Shown one piece after another: positions 24,701 to 37,711 of a DNA stretch of 64,000 bases. The stretch is from Taenia hydatigena (lineage: Eukaryota; Platyhelminthes; Cestoda; Cyclophyllidea; Taeniidae), in NCBI GenBank assembly GCA_036345935.2, contig JADWOT020000008.1:8884156-8948155 (forward strand), in the 5' to 3' direction. Each line of letters opens with the position of its first letter. The first letter of the stretch is position 1. The translations under genes were made by a program, and so were the position numbers. The notes beneath the pieces were generated by a model. It searched no databases. It had not been told where the DNA came from and saw only the letters and a program-made list of their open reading frames with translations.

Positions 24701-26889
24701 CTTCGAGCCGAAAACAATGGTGGTAATGTCTTAACTGCAATCTTTTCTTCCAACTGCCTCACTTTCGCATTCTGATTCATAATTTATATTCCACTGCTTG
24801 TGCCGATCCTGTCCGTCTGCAGAAAGGTCTGGCAGTAAAGAGTCTCTTATCGACTTTGAGTCTTTTAAAGAAAATCCACGCTTGAGCAAGGCTATGTGAC
24901 CAAGCAAAAGGCGAATAATGCTTTCGAAGGATGTCCTATAAACGGTCTTTCCTCTGACGCTGCTTCATTCCATCAGCGTCTCCTTCCTCCGATCACTTGA
25001 ATTCTCGTTTATTTCAAATCTTCGAAACTTGTCTTTTTTGTTAAAGATTACCGAAACACGTTTGCTTCCGCAGAGTTTTATGGTGTTTGGCAGAACCATT
25101 CTAGTCTTCGACTGCCTCTGCGTTTCGAGGTACATAATTAGTTTCTAAAGGCATACTGTCACAAATTAAACGCCTTAGTCCGTACCTTATTTGCCTGCTT
25201 GACGCAACATTTAGAGGCCCTGAAAATCCATGAGGTGGAGAAAGTGACTTGCAGTTAAATTACCATACGCAATTTTGACTGAACGTATGGTATTGCCGCT
25301 AGTCTGAACCATGAAAAATGTGGGTTTGTTTTGACGGTCGCCTCATCAGTTCTGTTCGATAACCTCTTTTGCAAGGTATTAAAAGTACAGCACTAGTTTA
25401 TGTAATGCAAACTTCAGCACCTTAGGCTTGACGACGGTGCTTCTGGTCAACAGGGAGACACGCACAACTAGATGTGGTCAAGGTTTATTTGGCACATAAT
25501 AAGCCAGCATCGAAGCAAGTGATGCTGCAAAGCAGAGACCACTTTGATTACACTGTGAATTGAAGGCAAAAAGTAAATCCAGTATGTCGCTATGGAAATG
25601 TTGACACTGTTGGTTACGTAAGCGCAAAGGAGACCTAACAGGAAACAGTATTCTGTTGCAATTTACAAATACGAAATAAATAGAAATGATCTGTAATCAT
25701 ATTTGAGTGATAATGTCGGGGAGGAAATCGTACCCACCCCTTAGCTTTATTCACACTAGCATGCCAAACACTGGGAACTTACTGAATCGAGCGCTGTGAA
25801 GTTAATGTTCGTGCCATCAACGCAGAACTACAATCCGCAAAGAATCAAGTGCTCTCGAATTTTAGATGTGAAGATGTGCCTCCCAGCGACTGCCCTACGA
25901 CCGCCACACCACAGATTCGGCTCAGATAACTGCCCCATTCTAATACACTTATCTCGTCTTTTTTCGCTTCCATTTATCCTAATTAATGCATCTGCGGCAC
26001 GAGCCAGGATGACCGATCGTCCTTGCCCATTGTGTGACACGAGGCATTTGCAAGTGACGGAAAGGAGCAATTGCCCATTTTAAGTCACAGCATCTAATAC
26101 TGTCTTTAATCAGACGAAACTTTGCTAAAAGGATCCAAAAAACGTAAAATTAATTTTATTAATGATACTAGCGGCTTAGAAGCTAAAATGCTTGCAAATA
26201 CTGATCTGCCTTCACAACAAACGGATGCACAATGGACGATCAGTTGCGACAGCTTGGCGCCTCTGAAACCACTTAGTTACCTAGGCTCACAACCAGGCTG
26301 CCTTCTCCGGCTAGCTGCAAACGACCTAGAAACTCACTAAGATCCTTTTTGTACACTTCTTTGTGTTATAGAATGGACATTAGGTTAGGCGATCAGTGAG
26401 ATCCTTACCACGTAAACACATGCCCAAATCGCAGCCACTCATCCTAGTTTACCATCTGCAGTCAGCAATGCAAAGGGCACAGGAAAGTTCCAATTCACAC
26501 TTACCATCTCAGATATGCCTCCTTTCTTCACTACTGCACACTACTTTACCGACATATCTACACCACAACATCGAGACCGGTCTACAAAGATAATTCGTTA
26601 CTGAAGCATTCTCGTCCGCGCCGAGCATCTGCCTCGTCTATGCTATGGGTATGGGGGCATGCAACTTGCCTCTGTATCCATATCACTAAGCGAGGAAAAC
26701 AGTTCTCAATGCCAAATTTGCAACTTTAGAAATTGGTGGGACGCTACAGTGCAGAATCAAAACCACCTACCAAATGGCTAATTGATTCTGTCAAATGATG
26801 TTCAGGCAACAAGTTAAAGTGCAATCAGTAAATGCAGTCTTTTACAGGCAAAGCAGGTGCTAGATCAATGAAAATATGCTTTGTTTGAT
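21746..26889 (-). repeat. Right arm of the large inverted repeat
   Basis: This is the reverse complement of 1-5144. All short open frames of the left arm are mirrored here, for example 4515-4736 (+) as 22154-22375 (-), and 297-494 (-) as 26396-26593 (+). The single amino-acid change between mirrored frames that I saw (Ser to Leu in the frame at 3319/23571) comes from the 3368/23522 substitution. The right flank from 26890 on is unique in the window. Since the left arm is cut by the window start, the real repeat may end here or be longer on both sides. Confidence 0.97.
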
Positions 26890-29800
26890 GCGTATTGTAC
26901 AGTCAAGCATATTTCGGACACGTCTCTCTGCCAACTCAAACCTGTTGATTTTGTGATCCTGCTGAAAAGCAATGAGTAGAGGCGGTTGAAGAGGAGGTAA
27001 ACCGCGAAATTAATTTGCCTGCAGAACAGATTTTAAAGACAGTGCACCATTGCATTCGCTATTTATTTCACGATCCACATCGTCCTTACAAAACCTACAA
27101 AAAGGAGAACAAGATTTGAATGCTAACAGGGCGGATTAAGTTCCAGTGATTTAGTCCCTTATAATATGGGGTGGAACTTTTGTGTCAAGGATGGTCTGTT
27201 TAATTTCTTGTCAGAGTTCCTCAGATGAAGGTCAACGTTCCAGTTGTGCTATCCAGCAAGATTTTATGGTGCAGTAAGCTTCTGCCTCACTGGCACAGCC
27301 GTGGTTTTGCGGCGAGGGAGGCGTCCGCCCTCACAAAGTAATTTATGTGATTCATTATGTGTGCGATCTAAAGCCATTTAGGCTTAAAATCTTAGAATGA
27401 GTCCTGAGAGACAAGAAATCTATTACATGGAAGCGAGCCAGGTTTTTGCTGTTTCCAAACAAATCAAAATTTGATAAATGAACTAACCCTTGTATGGCGC
27501 GTGCCATTACGCTAGAACCTCAATTATTGAGACTCGAAGGACTGTACATCAATTATAATGCTCAGCTGGTGACCGTCCGACCTTGCCTTTCATGCTGACT
27601 AACGAAAAGAGGTGGCACCTGGAAGGCGATGAAGATGACAGAGGAGTGCAATGCGATCCTAGTTAGGACGACTAGTGTAGGATTAATGCTCTCCACTGCT
27701 ATGATCATGAAAGGATCACTGAAATCGATTGTAGATAAGCTCATAAATTTTGCATGATTCAAGCATCTTGCTGCGGTAACTTACCAACCACAACACTAGG
27801 TAGCCTGGATACCGCCTTATATTGGCAGTACACTGTAGAACGCGCGGTCATTGAAGAGTCGTGAGCGCGCAGGTCGAAGTAATTTGGGATGGGGAGATGG
27901 AGCATTCCTCTTTTTATTGCTGCCTGACCCATTTCCAATAATATTTAGTTAATCTTAGTTTTTTTTTCTGCAAATCGTTATCAAGGCAGGAAAGATGACA
28001 AAGAAGAAGAACCAAACTGATTGACGATCAAATCCCCACTCACCGACCCAATGCTAGTCATCTGCCTGTGCACAGAGTGCTGGATCATTAACATGCAGTG
28101 CACAAAGAGATGGCAGGGCGTGAGGCCGTTGCACTCGAAGGTTTATTCCGTATTGCCCTCACATTTCACTTTTTAGTCGATGCGACAGAGGTAAAATCAA
28201 ATGAAATCAAGCAAATATTCCAATCCCATGTTCCATTTCATTCTTACAACAGCATTGGCTTCGTAACCCACAAATCATAAACGGTCACCTGTACCATAAT
28301 CCAGACCCGACTTTAGCGCACTCATTCTCCTTTATCAAAACCAACCAGTATTACTGTATATCGAGATTGCGGTAATTGAAATTTCCAAGTTATGTTTCGC
28401 AAATTACCCGCTTTGATGCCTTTTAGAACAAACAAACGTTTGTACTTCCAGAATCCATTGCTCTAAGACTTTAGAGTCTTCAGCCTAAAGAGAAAGACTA
28501 ACTTGTTGCATGAATGTTTAGCATGTGTAAAGAGTGTTGGCTTCGCTTTCACGCATGCACACATTCGTAAGCATCGACTAAGGAAGGATAGTGAGTGTCG
28601 CGCCACAGCACAGTTGCTTTGGTGCTAGACATTATGCATTGGCTGATATTTAAAACAACAATGAGACAGTCCTGTCGGTGTTCAACGATGTGTGGGACTA
28701 ATGCTTGGCAGAATATCTTTGCTGTTTAGGTGGCTTGCAAGCCTAGACTGAAATGCATATGATTCTCTATCAGAAGCGTAGCCATTTACTCTGTTCTGTA
28801 CTCGAGGCAGCTAAAGAGGAATCATTGTTTCCACTGTCGTTGCTCTTGATGTAGCTTTGGCACTCCAAAGAGTATAGTCAGCAGAACAGATAAATACACA
28901 GCGCACACCGAAGAAGGAGGAAATGACGTGAGTGCTGTAGTTACATCGAATGCTCACAGCGTGGCGCAACATCCATAAGGGTGAGGACATGACCATTGCC
29001 ATAATTCTTCCCATTACACATCACAGAATAGGCAAAAAGACCATGGCTTTGTAGAATGCCCATAAACATTGCAGCATTATTGCCAGCTGCCACAAACTGA
29101 TAAACCCGCATGTCACGCATGTGTGACATGTGAACACGAGTGAGGTAACCAGGGCATGACACATGATGCTGGTAGTGTTGACGCCAAACACAAATTGCGA
29201 TAGGGGCGAATGTATGAAAATTTGACACAATTTCACATTTAATGATGTAGACAAGACTGGACTGTAACCATCATGATGCCTGCTTCAACTTAACTCCTCA
29301 GCATATTTAGGGTTCATAATTCCTCCTCTTGCTTCATTTTTAAGGTACTGCTTGAGGTGCCCATTCACATTTAGTCATATCGAAAGTTATCGTTGTTTGT
29401 AGTCTCTAGTCTGGAGAAACTTCCTCCTGCACACTACCTCATCGCGTAAGTTTAGCTTTTGTCCTCTTGTGAAAGACAGCCAAAGTGCAACAATAATATG
29501 CATCCACCTATTCTTAGTCAGACTGGGATGCACAAAACCCCATTTGCTGATTTTTGCCAATAATAATGAAGTTTTGTTAGGATTTCTTCTCATGCTCACA
29601 GTTATATTCACAATCCCTTCGTCAAATGAATTAAACCTACAACTGACCAAGTGATGCAAAATGAAGAATTGAGTGTTTCGCGACATCCATTTACGCACCT
29701 GCCCAGGCCGCTCCGAATTAAACCAACTATTCCACTAAGCACCAGTGCATCATTAACTTATCGCATTCAATGGTAGTGTTATGGAAGAATCTTGATTTCC

Positions 29801-30901
29801 AGACGAAGAGCTCGTCTTACCCTCAGTGCATGAACAAGCACATTTATGTCGAGTGGCAGCAATCAGCTGTACTGCTCCCTAACGCGCTCATGGTTGCAAA
29901 TCATCTCTGCCTTTTTACAGCTAGCCATCTGATGTGAATTGGAAAGAATTTGCAGGGCTACAACAATATTTTACAAATAAACGAGTCCAAATACCACGCT
30001 CTTGTAAATCTCGAAATTCTCAGATATGCTGAAATATTGGTAGAATTGCAGATATCATTGCTATAAAGTTAGGGTGAATGTGCTTGCCTTACAAAATGTA
30101 GTAGTTACACGTGCAAACGCACGTCACTTGGATCAACACAATGAGCAAACTTGAGTACGATCGCTTGCATCATTTCCAGAAATTTGACTCCAAATCCAAA
30201 GCAGAAAGTTTTTCAGAGAGAACGTACTTCACAATTTTTAGATGAATGCAGATATTTCTACCCTTACTAAAGGAGAAAGTTGGTTGCCTCTAGACACTTA
30301 TACTATCATAAGGTAGGACGAAGGTGTCTCGGGCTCTGGAGTGCAATTCTGTTGGTCCGCGATCAGATTAAAATTGTCCTCCCGCCTCTTGCCTACAAAC
30401 ACAATTAAGGAACATAAGTATTACAATCCTATTCGAGTAACTCAGATTCGTTGCATTTAAAATGAGGCATTGACCTTTGAGTAAATAGTTCTAAAGCTGT
30501 AAAGTTGTCAATTTTCAAGCCACTCCATATACACCACGCACACCTACACTAACTCAAAGCTTGACACATCCATCCAAGGGGCTGAGCACGCAGATTCAAG
30601 CACTCGCCATGATGCGTAGTTGGATGAGGAAGGTTCGTCCTCAGCGTCTGTGTTGCGGGTAGAGCGTTGTGCCACAAAAGCGGGTCGGTGCTCTACAAAT
30701 ACTGAAAACACTTGCGAGCAATGGGGTTTATTGGCAGTTCCGATTCCCGTTCACAATTTAATTATTCTGCAAAAATCAAAAGGACATAAAATTGGTTCTA
30801 AGAGATTCTTCGTTTGAAATAATTCGTATTTAGCAATTCAGCCAAATCTTGAAGAAATTGTTTTCGTCCCTCGAGTCCATCGATGCCAAATAGACTGAGC
30901 C
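26890..30901. other. Unique flank to the right of the inverted repeat; no gene established
   Basis: Several overlapping frames of 60-103 codons occur on both strands, for example 28941-29228 (-) and 29387-29698 (-). None overlaps a recognisable domain, and splice-site support is ambiguous. A candidate donor (GTGAGT at 28924) follows an acidic open stretch, but no partner exon was found. I leave this region uncalled. Confidence 0.4.
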
Positions 30902-30935
30902 GTGTTCTGTGTATGTGAGCTGTTATTACTTCTTT

Positions 30936-31234
30936 TAGTGAACTCGGGAGAATCGCGCGGAATTCGCATTCACCTGCGACGCGATCACACGATGGCCAGT
31001 CAAACGCATCTAGAATTCGAAAGCGAAACATGGGATCAGGCTGACCTGAATGAAGTCCGTGCTCTCCTCCACGGATGTAGCGGTTATGTTTCGCAGCAAT
31101 ACCCTGCTATTCGCATCGAGAATTCAACACTGAACGACCTCCACAACCTCCTCAATCGGGTCCAGTCTTCTGCCTTTCGGATTGCCTACATTGAGCAGTA
31201 TGAGGGATGCCAGTACTATGTTGTAATTTTTTAG
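30936..31234 (+). CDS. Probable coding exon or small single-exon gene, unknown function
   Basis: A pyrimidine-rich acceptor (TTATTACTTCTTTTAG, ending at 30935) precedes a frame open for about 99 codons to a TAG at 31232. An ATG at 30991 in good context (ACGATGG) could start an 80-residue protein. The predicted protein is hydrophilic and mixed in charge, without a signal peptide or membrane segment. It includes WDQADLNEVRALLHGC and, near the end, RIAYIEQYEGCQYYV. I do not recognise the family. A GTAATT donor just before the stop (after TATGTT at about 31218-31223) would allow splicing to further exons around 31.33-31.62 kb, where two frames are open. This is one of the longer protein-like frames outside the repeats, but a chance frame cannot be excluded. 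Confidence 0.45.
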
Positions 31235-31239
31235 CATGC

Positions 31240-34200
31240 CCCTTTATATGAGCTTAGAGCAAAATATATTTGTATACCATTTAATGCGCTGAATTCCACC
31301 GATAAATGAGGCTTCAAGAATGGGATGCTCATTAGCTTGAAAGTAGATAGCAGTCGCATTGTTGATTTGGGGTTTGACAACCTTCCAAAAGACGCGCTTT
31401 CTTTGACTGTTCCACAACATCGCAAGTCGGTATTATTGGTGATTTTTTCACGTCAAAGATCGCTATTCGTGCACTATAAATGGGAGACAGCGTTTTCACC
31501 TTGCGACTCAGAGCTGAGGATGGCTCAGTTCACAGCGTTACGGCTGCGCATAATTTGCTGACATTAGAGTCAAGTATCCTGCCACCTCCATTTCTTGATT
31601 ACACTGGATGGCACTGCGTGGTCTAAGCACCGAAGCACAACAAGCAAACTCTGTTATTCATCCGAGTTGTTGGCGTTTGATTAGGAAAACCATGTTATTT
31701 TGCTATTGGCTTTAAGAATGAAGTCTGGATATCCATCATTTCAACGTCGGAAACACTAGCAAGTGCACTTTGTTGCCTCACAGACAGGAAGATTTCCAAT
31801 AAAAGACGAAAAGAAAGGCAGATTCGGTTAATAGTGGAAAACATGAGAACCTCCAAATTAAGGCCAAAATCGGCCCTTTAAATGCTGTTTGTAGTTAAAA
31901 ACCAAATCCATTTAGAATAAAAACTGGATTAGGCTATTGACTATTTTAAGTAACCTCCTAATTGAACCAAATTGTCCATGTAGCACTCGGTTTATTTGAC
32001 TTGACTAATGCATTATCGGTCTAGTGAATAATTTCCGTTTATTGTGAATCACTAATGATGTGCACTGCTTTGTTTTTTTGTAAAACATACCAATTAATCT
32101 GGCAAATCGCATAACTTACGTAAAAAATTCTAGGCAATTAAATTAAAGCGAAATAGTGGTGCGAAGGACGGATTTTTTACTAATTCCAAGTCGCCTCCTA
32201 AAATTTACAATTCATGTCAACTGGAATAACCCACGACACTGTTTTTGATGGCACACAAGTGCACGAATAAAATGACAGATGATGTTGCTGCAGACGGTTC
32301 TTTTCTTTCCCCTTCTTCCCTTCCATCCCTGCCATGAGAAGGTTTGGATATTTCTAGCCACCCTTATTACAGCACTGGACAGATATGCAGTGACAGGGCC
32401 AAAGTGTTGACGACTGCGGAGACTCAGGCTCAGGAGACCTACCACGTGTGTCAACGACCAGGCCAAAATTGTTTTCCTCCTCTCGCCTTCAAAGAGCATT
32501 TGAAGAGCACAAGTGTTACGGTTACTGTCAGCTTTAGGAGGTCACGGGATATAGCACTTAGGAATAGGGCACTACCATCGCAGGATTTGTTGTGTCACAT
32601 ATGTGCGGCTTACTGTGGATCGACGAGTCCGAGGTTGAGCACAATGCTTCCCGCACATCCATGTTCCAAAAGTGTTTATTTATCCCGAAACATTACAACG
32701 ATTTTAAGCCTGACCTAATTTACTTTGTCAAGCATACTTTAATGCCATGAAACTACTTCTGCGACTCCTGAATGGTGCGGACTTTAGCATGGATAGGAAA
32801 GCTTTGGTCCTGAATCCTCTCACTTTGCTGCGAGTTGACATTAGGGCGTTGAATTCACAAAAATGCTGTGGTTATGACGTGCTCATAGGTCTCCTTCGAT
32901 CATGCCAAGAATACGAATTATGTCACCTTTCAAAATGTGTTATATGCAACAAATTTAAACTATAAGGGTGTCCAACTTCTAGAAACTTACAGGATCTAAT
33001 TGCATTTTAGCAAAAGATAATAATAGGTGCCAAATTTTAGAGGCTACCGAATGTTTTAATTGTGTGCATTAAGCTTGGAAACAGATTTAGCATGGTTGTG
33101 TGGCAAATCTAAGCCATGCTATGACAGATTGTGCCCAAGTAATGCAGATGAATGATTTAATGTGCAGAAGACCTCCAACATTCATGATGATGTGCATTTA
33201 TTATTTGCATGCCATACAATGTGATGCCATTAGAATTGGCGCTGACATCCATTAAGCACTTATGATAAAATGAAGTCGTAGTGCTTCAACCGTCTTTAAG
33301 GCATAAGACTTGGATACCTACAAGCATTGGTGGTGGATATTGGCTACTTGAACGAAATTGCAGACCTTGAGGACTGTAGAGTCCGTGTAGTGAGAAGTTC
33401 AGTTAAGCTGAATTCGAAGGATTACACTGCACCACCACAAACCAGTCAAAATTGTTCCCTGTGAAGAGCACATAAACGCAGCTCGCGTGGCTTTTGCTCC
33501 GCCTGTAAAAATGTCAATATCTCCCTAATTGGGGAAATGCTCTTTATCATGCCTTGCTGCGGAGTGCTGCGCCAAGTGGCTTAACTCAAAGGAATGCTGA
33601 AATTTTGGATTAAAATATCATCAAGCATTGACCGCTGATCTTAAAACGGAAAGTCTTCTTTGATTTAGTGCACTTAGTGAAAATTCGCACAAATCTGCTA
33701 CGTCATGTGCACAACTCTAACTTTTTTAAATGAACTTATGTAAAATCGCAAAATGCTGCTTTAAAGCGCTCCTGACTGACCCTCAACCTAATGGCCACCT
33801 GTTTCTGAGTATCAGGTCTGAAAGACCAATTGAATTACGAATTGAAGCCATTGAGGAAACAGTAAAATTTAATGGGGAATGAGATTTATGCTCTCTATAA
33901 TGATTGACAATTTTGACTCAGCCACCATGTAAACGTGATTCCTCTTGCCTTTTGAGCGCATTTTACTCGAACGGATGTCACTCAAATCTGACTGCACTCG
34001 GGTTGAACTCTGATAAGACCAATGATTGTCATGGAGAGGTCAGATGCCCCAGGAGTGGAGTGGATAGGATAGATTGACGCACTGCATGGATTCAATGCTA
34101 CCGCATTCATCTGAGCGAATCAATCAAAGTCTTGCTATTCTAAGGATGAATTAGTTTATCCGAACCTCAGCAATCACCTCGGGCGTGACGATTGAACCCT

Positions 34201-34970
34201 CTTTACCAGGCACAATTAATCCCACTCTTAAACGAGTGAAGTAGTGAAACACGAGTTAACTTACATTTGATTAATGTGACGAAACCTTTCTGTTATTATG
34301 GCTAATTCCATCTTCTTCTGCTTCTCAACTGCAAGGCGATAAGCAATCAAAATAAATATTTGTCGAAGAAGTGAGGAATTAGGACGCAATGCCAAATCTC
34401 ACGAGATATAGTCTTTTTGCATTGCATGGCCGAAGAAACGTCGTTAAGTTTTTACAGAAGAATGTTTTTTAAAAGCAAAATAAGTTCCAAGCAAATAGTC
34501 ACTTAGACCTCCATGAAGATAATCAACTTCACTCTCTATCGACTGTGCTGTGATACGACAATGCATCATCACTGATTGCGTGTTGACGCACAAGGCAGAA
34601 TAAGGCCGAAGAAGGAAAAGGTGTTTTGAATCGGGTTTAAGATTAGATAAAGCCTGGAAGAAGGAAGATGTTTGAAACTACAGCACAAGGGGCACAACTG
34701 CCTTGATAGGGACCAATCAACCCTTCTCAGTTGGCTAGCGCACTGTCATGCATCATTATTGCCCATACACCGTGTCATTGCCTATAACAACACCAACACG
34801 CTGGGTAATTATTTGATGTCAGCATATGGATTGTTAACAGTATTGAAGGAAGTGGACTTCTACGAATGGTCTAGACATCATTCTGCAGGATTTGTACCTC
34901 CTAGTTATTCTTCTTGCGGATCGATGCGAATGGGTGACTAGTGCATTTCCAGTTGTGTAACACCGAAGCC
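31240..34970. other. No established gene; a 124-codon open frame at 32344-32718
   Basis: The frame at 32344-32718 (+) begins with TTG rather than ATG, and a 95-codon minus-strand frame overlaps it. One frame of this length is expected by chance in a window of this size, so I do not call it. From about 33 kb the sequence is AT-rich with short frames only. I see no repeats shared with the rest of the window. Confidence 0.4.
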
Positions 34971-34975
34971 AAGTC

Positions 34976-35344
34976 GTAACAACCGATTCCAGATTCGTTA
35001 AATTGCAATTTCGAAATCTTATTCTTGGCATTGGGATTTAATGTTGTGCAAAGATGAAATCCTTACCGCGCTGTTCAAGACCAGAATAGGGTCTTCCTCT
35101 AATACCAAAACGCTGTAAAGCAGAGCATAAATATTTGCATCGTCGTGCTACTCGTAGTTTGTGGAAGTGAAGAGTAAAGTAACTAATTCTAAGCGGTTTG
35201 CAGAAATATTGCTTAACCATCAAAGCTTGCATCCTAGTGTTTTAAAATCAGGACATTTAGGCAAGTGGTTTACTGTACGAACAACATTTCAGTGGTGAGG
35301 AAGGAGGGACGCAAACCTCTTCTTTCTCTTCTGACGTTTCAAAC
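34976..35344 (+). repeat. Tandem duplication of about 370 bp, first copy
   Basis: The unit starting near CGTAACAA at 34976 is repeated directly from about 35345. Long shared runs such as AATTGCAATTTCGAAATCTT and CAAAGATGAAATCCTTACCG occur at the same offset (35001 and 35371). The two copies differ by scattered substitutions and small indels, so the duplication is not very recent. A minus-strand frame of 64 codons (35038-35232) exists in this copy but is not kept in the second, which argues against coding. Confidence 0.93.
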
Positions 35345-35716
35345 GTAACAAACAATCTTAGAATTTCTCAAATTGCAATTTCGAAATCTTATTCTTGGCA
35401 TTGGGGCTTAATGTTGTGCAAAGATGAAATCCTTACCGCGCTGTTAAAGGCGAGAGGAGGATTTTCCTCTAATACCAAAACGCTATAAAGCAGAGCATAA
35501 TACTTTGCATCGTCGTGCTACTCATCATTTGTGGAAGTGAAGAGTAAAGTAACTAATTTCAAACAGTTTAAAAAGTATTGCTTAACACTTAGAGCTTGCA
35601 TTCTGGTCTTTAAAAATCAGGACATTTAGGCAAGTGGTGTAACGTGCGAACAATATTTCAGTGGTGAGGAAGGAAGGACGCACACCTTTTCTTTGTCTTT
35701 TGACGTTCCAAACGTA
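35345..35716 (+). repeat. Tandem duplication of about 370 bp, second copy
   Basis: This is a direct repeat of 34976-35344, ending with the ACGTTCCAAACGTA segment that corresponds to ACGTTTCAAACGTA at the end of copy one. The two copies abut with no spacer. No open frame is shared between the copies, and no inverted ends or target duplications are obvious. Confidence 0.93.
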
Positions 35717-37428
35717 GAGCACTGATTGTGAATGTCCAAACAAATCATCTCATCAGTGGTAGCTATTTGATTGACAACGCATTACTAAGGTTTTCTCTGT
35801 GAGAGATTTTTGGTGCATATTTTGGTGGTATATCTGCGGGAAGTAGTAGCTGGAAAAAAAGCGCTTTTTGTTGACAGAAAAATTTAAAAAGACTTTAGAA
35901 ATAAGGCGCTCTTCGTTTTCTTACAACTTCTTTTGAATTTCCATCAGTCAGAAATCCTTCTTATTGGTTTGTTCTCATCTCAGGTGAGTCAAGTGTGGCA
36001 ATTTTGGGACTTTTAGTGAGTTAAATAAAGCGAACTGTTGATAAATTGGTCAGAAGGTTGTTTTTGCTTTGGGCAATGTCAATTCCTATCCTCCTGTTTA
36101 AATGACTAGGGCATTTAAATCTAAGTAGTTTCGGCTTGCTAACAAAGACATTTTATCTTCGCTTTAATGGCAGAATAAAGCTGCTGAACGGGATTTCGAG
36201 ATTGCAGATTAAGCTCCAGAAGTACACTTTTACAATGAATAGGCGAGTCCAGACCTTGATTGTTTGCAATAAAAATTGGCTGCTGTCATAAATGATGCCA
36301 AGACTAATGACTGTCAAGTGCATTTCTGCCCTATTCTCGATTATAAAGTAAAACATACATCCCACATCTAATGTCGTCATCAAAATTTTCGTAGAAGATA
36401 GCCATATGGCTCCTTTTGGGAGGCAAAATGAGACGGATACCACCTCTATTCATCCGCCATGTTCCTCCGGCATCACTTCTCTAAGATCAAAACAAAGCTA
36501 TTACTCCTTCTTGGCATCAGTGGCTAAAATAAAAAAAAACGCAAATTGGCTTGGGTGAGAATTTCGCATTCGGAAATGCAACTAAAGTCTGTAGTTGGCT
36601 GAGACTACTTCAGGGAGTTTTATTGACTACAAAAGCCACTCAAACTAATATGTTCCCTTTGAATTTTCTTTGGTGTATGCGAAATCGCAAAAGCCATGAT
36701 CAAGCAAAGATTATAAAGAGCCTACCTTCCCTTATGGACGTCTTCCAAATCAAACGTCGACGATATTTCCACCTCCAAGACTCACTGTGTAGACGGTTGC
36801 TATGGCGATTAATAACCTAACGAGGTTACTAACTCCGAATGGTCCTCAGCCGACGAAAATACTGTTAGCAGTTGCTCCCACTCACTGGTACTTTGTCTGC
36901 AATTTGCATTTGAACAAAACAATATTTTCCTGCAAAATATTTCTTCGAGTCTCCCTGACTAAGCACCTTTTTCCCTTTCCATAGAAGCATTTGAAGAACT
37001 TCGCACAGGAATGATTTTGCCGGTAGATCAGGTCAACTTCGAATGCGTATTGGTAGTAGTAGTAATAGTGGTAGTATTAGTAGGTGCATGGGGTAGGTGG
37101 GTTGGAGGGAAGTAAAAGAGGTGGGTACTGGATGGCCCGCTACCACCACTACTCGAGGAGTGTAAGCAAGAGATGTTTAGTGACATGTCCAGCGTGCGGG
37201 AAAAGGTGACGCGAATCGAGGAACGTTCGTTAAATGACCTTATTGAGTCCATTCCGCATTAATATTCGCTCTGATAGTTGCTGAAATTTATTATTAAGAG
37301 TTTCGTTTAGGAAGAGTCAACAGCAGAGCGACCAAATCAGGCCCTCCCATTCAAACTCCTAGGATCCACCACAGTGTAAAGGACGTAAAATGGGTAGACG
37401 CACACCTCTGCAGGGTGCTTTTCTTTGC
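35717..37428. other. No established gene; TAG/GTA-rich tract at about 37050-37165
   Basis: An imperfect trinucleotide tract (GTAGTAGTAGTAATAG and variants) at about 37053-37080 is followed by a G-rich, purine-biased segment. A 36-base open stretch with good acceptor and donor occurs just before GTGAGT at 35983, but on its own it proves nothing. Open frames at 36551-36984 (+) are not supported by splice sites or similarity. Confidence 0.4.
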
Positions 37429-37429
37429 A

Positions 37430-37705
37430 GATGTGGAGGGATGCGCGTATTATTTTGATTATGCAAGTCAGTAGTACAATAACGAAGAGGCCTTCTTTCG
37501 TTGCCTCTCGTCGAGAGTGTTTCCTGCTGATGCACTAGCTCCGATCAACTGTTCTATCACCAATTAATGTCGCTGCATAAGACTATCGCCATACTAGACG
37601 AAACGCTACAAATGCGATTTGTCAGTACTGCGTTCTGCTTCCTCTACTCGTCTCTGCTTGGACGTGTCTACGGTTGTTCCCAACTTTTCAAATCGTAATG
37701 TATCC
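37430..37705 (+). repeat. Dispersed repeat C, distal copy
   Basis: It aligns with 17170-17465, with the frame giving MSLH, STAFCF and SSLLG preserved. It is followed directly by repeat D in the same orientation, unlike the spacer copy, where C is followed by A. Together this suggests one longer ancestral element broken up differently at each site. Confidence 0.8.
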
Positions 37706-37711
37706 GCTTAA

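Noticed and set aside
1..26889. Interpretation as a complete giant DNA transposon with long terminal inverted repeats (Maverick/Polinton-like)
   Set aside because: No integrase, DNA polymerase, protease or capsid-like frame exists in the spacer, the arms are far longer than usual, and no target duplication is visible because one outer end is outside the window.
32344..32718. 124-codon open frame on the + strand
   Set aside because: It has a TTG start, no splice support and an overlapping 95-codon minus-strand frame. Its length is within chance expectation for six frames over 64 kb.
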